DNA of 8,395 nucleotides from an uncultured Butyricicoccus sp. (GTDB taxonomy: Bacteria; Bacillota; Clostridia; Oscillospirales; Butyricicoccaceae): contig UQVU01000077.1 in the NCBI GenBank assembly GCA_900544475.1, positions 1 through 8,395 of the forward strand, in the 5' to 3' direction. This document shows positions 5,514 to 8,395 of the stretch, piece by piece; positions within the stretch are counted from its first letter, which is position 1, and every line of letters starts with the position of its first letter. Position numbers and translations under genes: made by a program. The notes beneath the pieces were generated by a model. It had not been told where the DNA came from, searched no databases, and worked only from the letters and a program-made list of their open reading frames with translations.

Positions 5514-6425
5514 TTCAGCTGTTTTCTCGCTCTCACCGGCGGTGACAAAGCGTATCGCCCGTGCGTAATTCTTAATTTCGCTGTGCTTTTCCGAACCGCC
5601 GAACTCGCCGTCGAGTGTCCACGAGATCTCCTCGTCCGAGTCGAAGGTGATGTGCGAGGTGCGGAAATACAGGAAGCGGTTGGATTCGGTGTTGTGCGTC
5701 AGCAGGTCGTTTACGAGCCACTGAAGCTCCATCGGATTCTCGACCGGATAGACGAGCAGCACCTCGTAAAGACCGTCATCGAGCGCAATAGAGTCCGGTT
5801 TCAGCGCCTTGAAGCCGCCGACCGACACGGAATTTGTTACCATGCCGTAGATGAAATGGTCATCGACCTCCATCTCGGGGCAGCTCACGCGGATGTGGTA
5901 GTCCTTGATGTTCGCGAGCGACATGACGCCCTGCATGATATAGGCGGCGCGGCCGAAGATGTTCTTCGACTGCTGCGGGGTTGCGTAGCTGACCTCGGTA
6001 AATACACCGAACGCCGCGATATAGTTGAAATAGCGGCCGTTGAAGCGTCCGATGTCGAGCGCATGGAGAAAGTCCCCGGCGGCGATGACCGCCGCGTCGG
6101 CGGGCACCTTGGGGATGCCGAGGCTGGTGGCGAAGTCGTTCGTCGTTCCGGCAGGGATATAGCCGAGGGGCGGTCTGACCTCGCTCTGCATGAGGCCGGT
6201 CACAACCTCGTTCAGCGTGCCGTCGCCGCCGGCGCAGACGATACGGTCGAACTCCCCTGCCCGGGCTTTTGCCACGCGAGTGGCGTCCTCCGGGCCTTCG
6301 GTTACATGCAGCGTGACGTCAAAGCCTGCCTGTTGAAAGGCGAGGATGCAGTCGATAAGCTTGCCGCGCATCGCGCCTCGTCCGGCATGGGGATTGACGA
6401 TCCAGAGCAGTTTTTTCAAGTGCAT
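5511..6425 (-). CDS. Diacylglycerol kinase family lipid kinase (DgkB/YegS/BmrU type)
   Basis: This is a soluble or membrane-associated lipid kinase of the DAGK_cat superfamily. Members phosphorylate diacylglycerol to phosphatidate (DgkB) or related lipids. At 304 residues it is the usual length. It opens LLWIVNPHAGRG (6-17). The nucleotide-binding motif GGDGTLNEV is at 66-74 and IPAGTTNDFA at 90-99. The C-terminal domain carries the metal-site-like LDDGLYEVLLV (215-225) and LDGE (271-274), where DgkB has its catalytic acid. All key motifs are intact. The start is slightly uncertain: AAAGGAG lies only 3 bases from the ATG, and a TTG two codons later (complement of 6417-6419) would be better spaced. 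It lies 46 bases downstream of htpG on the same strand with no strong terminator between, so co-transcription is possible. Diacylglycerol as substrate is a family-level inference. Confidence 0.93.
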   Translation of the reverse strand: MHLKKLLWIVNPHAGRGAMRGKLIDCILAFQQAGFDVTLHVTEGPEDATRVAKARAGEFDRIVCAGGDGTLNEVVTGLMQSEVRPPLGYIPAGTTNDFATSLGIPKVPADAAVIAAGDFLHALDIGRFNGRYFNYIAAFGVFTEVSYATPQQSKNIFGRAAYIMQGVMSLANIKDYHIRVSCPEMEVDDHFIYGMVTNSVSVGGFKALKPDSIALDDGLYEVLLVYPVENPMELQWLVNDLLTHNTESNRFLYFRTSHITFDSDEEISWTLDGEFGGSEKHSEIKNYARAIRFVTAGESEKTAE

Positions 6426-6471
6426 CTTCTCCTTTCAAGAAGGCTGAACCTGCTTTACAGGCAGAGCAGAC

Positions 6472-8385
<1,914 letters not shown>

Positions 8386-8395
8386 AGTTACATAC

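Noticed and set aside
6426..6471. Possible terminator after htpG (CCTG/CAGG hairpin on the minus strand)
   Set aside because: The stem is only about 4 base pairs and is not followed by a T-run, so it does not qualify as an intrinsic terminator.

Overview
The window is chromosomal DNA, GC-rich by eye, most likely from an endospore-forming Clostridia-type Firmicute (perhaps the Oscillospiraceae / Oscillospirales group). Three things support this: a dipicolinate synthase pair (dpaA-dpaB), which makes the spore-core metabolite dipicolinic acid; a QueT-type preQ1 transporter controlled by a preQ1-I riboswitch, typical of Firmicutes; and an HtpG that opens like the Bacillus protein. The genus-level placement is inference. 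I see no mobile element, CRISPR array, rRNA or tRNA.

Layout: (1) Bases 1-1948 (+) hold the 3' part of a PAP2-family lipid phosphatase gene, cut by the window edge, followed 3 bases later by a polytopic MATE-like oligosaccharide flippase. A strong hairpin terminator closes the unit. (2) Bases 1949-3976 (+) hold a queuosine-precursor operon: a sigma-A-like promoter, a preQ1-I riboswitch, a possible attenuator hairpin, then queT (transporter), queF (preQ0 to preQ1 reductase) and queC (preQ0 synthase), ending in a perfect-stem terminator. (3) Bases 3977-5507 (+) hold dpaA-dpaB, joined by a 4-base overlap with a TTG start. Upstream is a short gap whose bases fit a mother-cell sigma-K-type promoter. 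(4) Bases 5477-8385 (-) hold a diacylglycerol-kinase-family lipid kinase and, upstream of it on the same strand, htpG (Hsp90). dpaB and the kinase gene converge on one bidirectional terminator.

How the genes work together: QueT is predicted to bring in preQ1 (or a related precursor), while QueC and QueF make preQ0 and reduce it to preQ1. The riboswitch senses preQ1 and should shut the operon off when it is plentiful. DpaA and DpaB together oxidise dihydrodipicolinate to dipicolinate in the mother cell during sporulation. The PAP2 enzyme and the flippase plausibly act on the same undecaprenyl-linked glycan cycle, dephosphorylating and flipping the carrier respectively. The lipid kinase may recycle diacylglycerol to phosphatidate. 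HtpG is a general chaperone with no evident link to its neighbours.

No wholly new system is evident. The most informative parts are the regulatory ones: the riboswitch-controlled queT-queF-queC operon and the candidate sigma-K promoter in front of dpaA.
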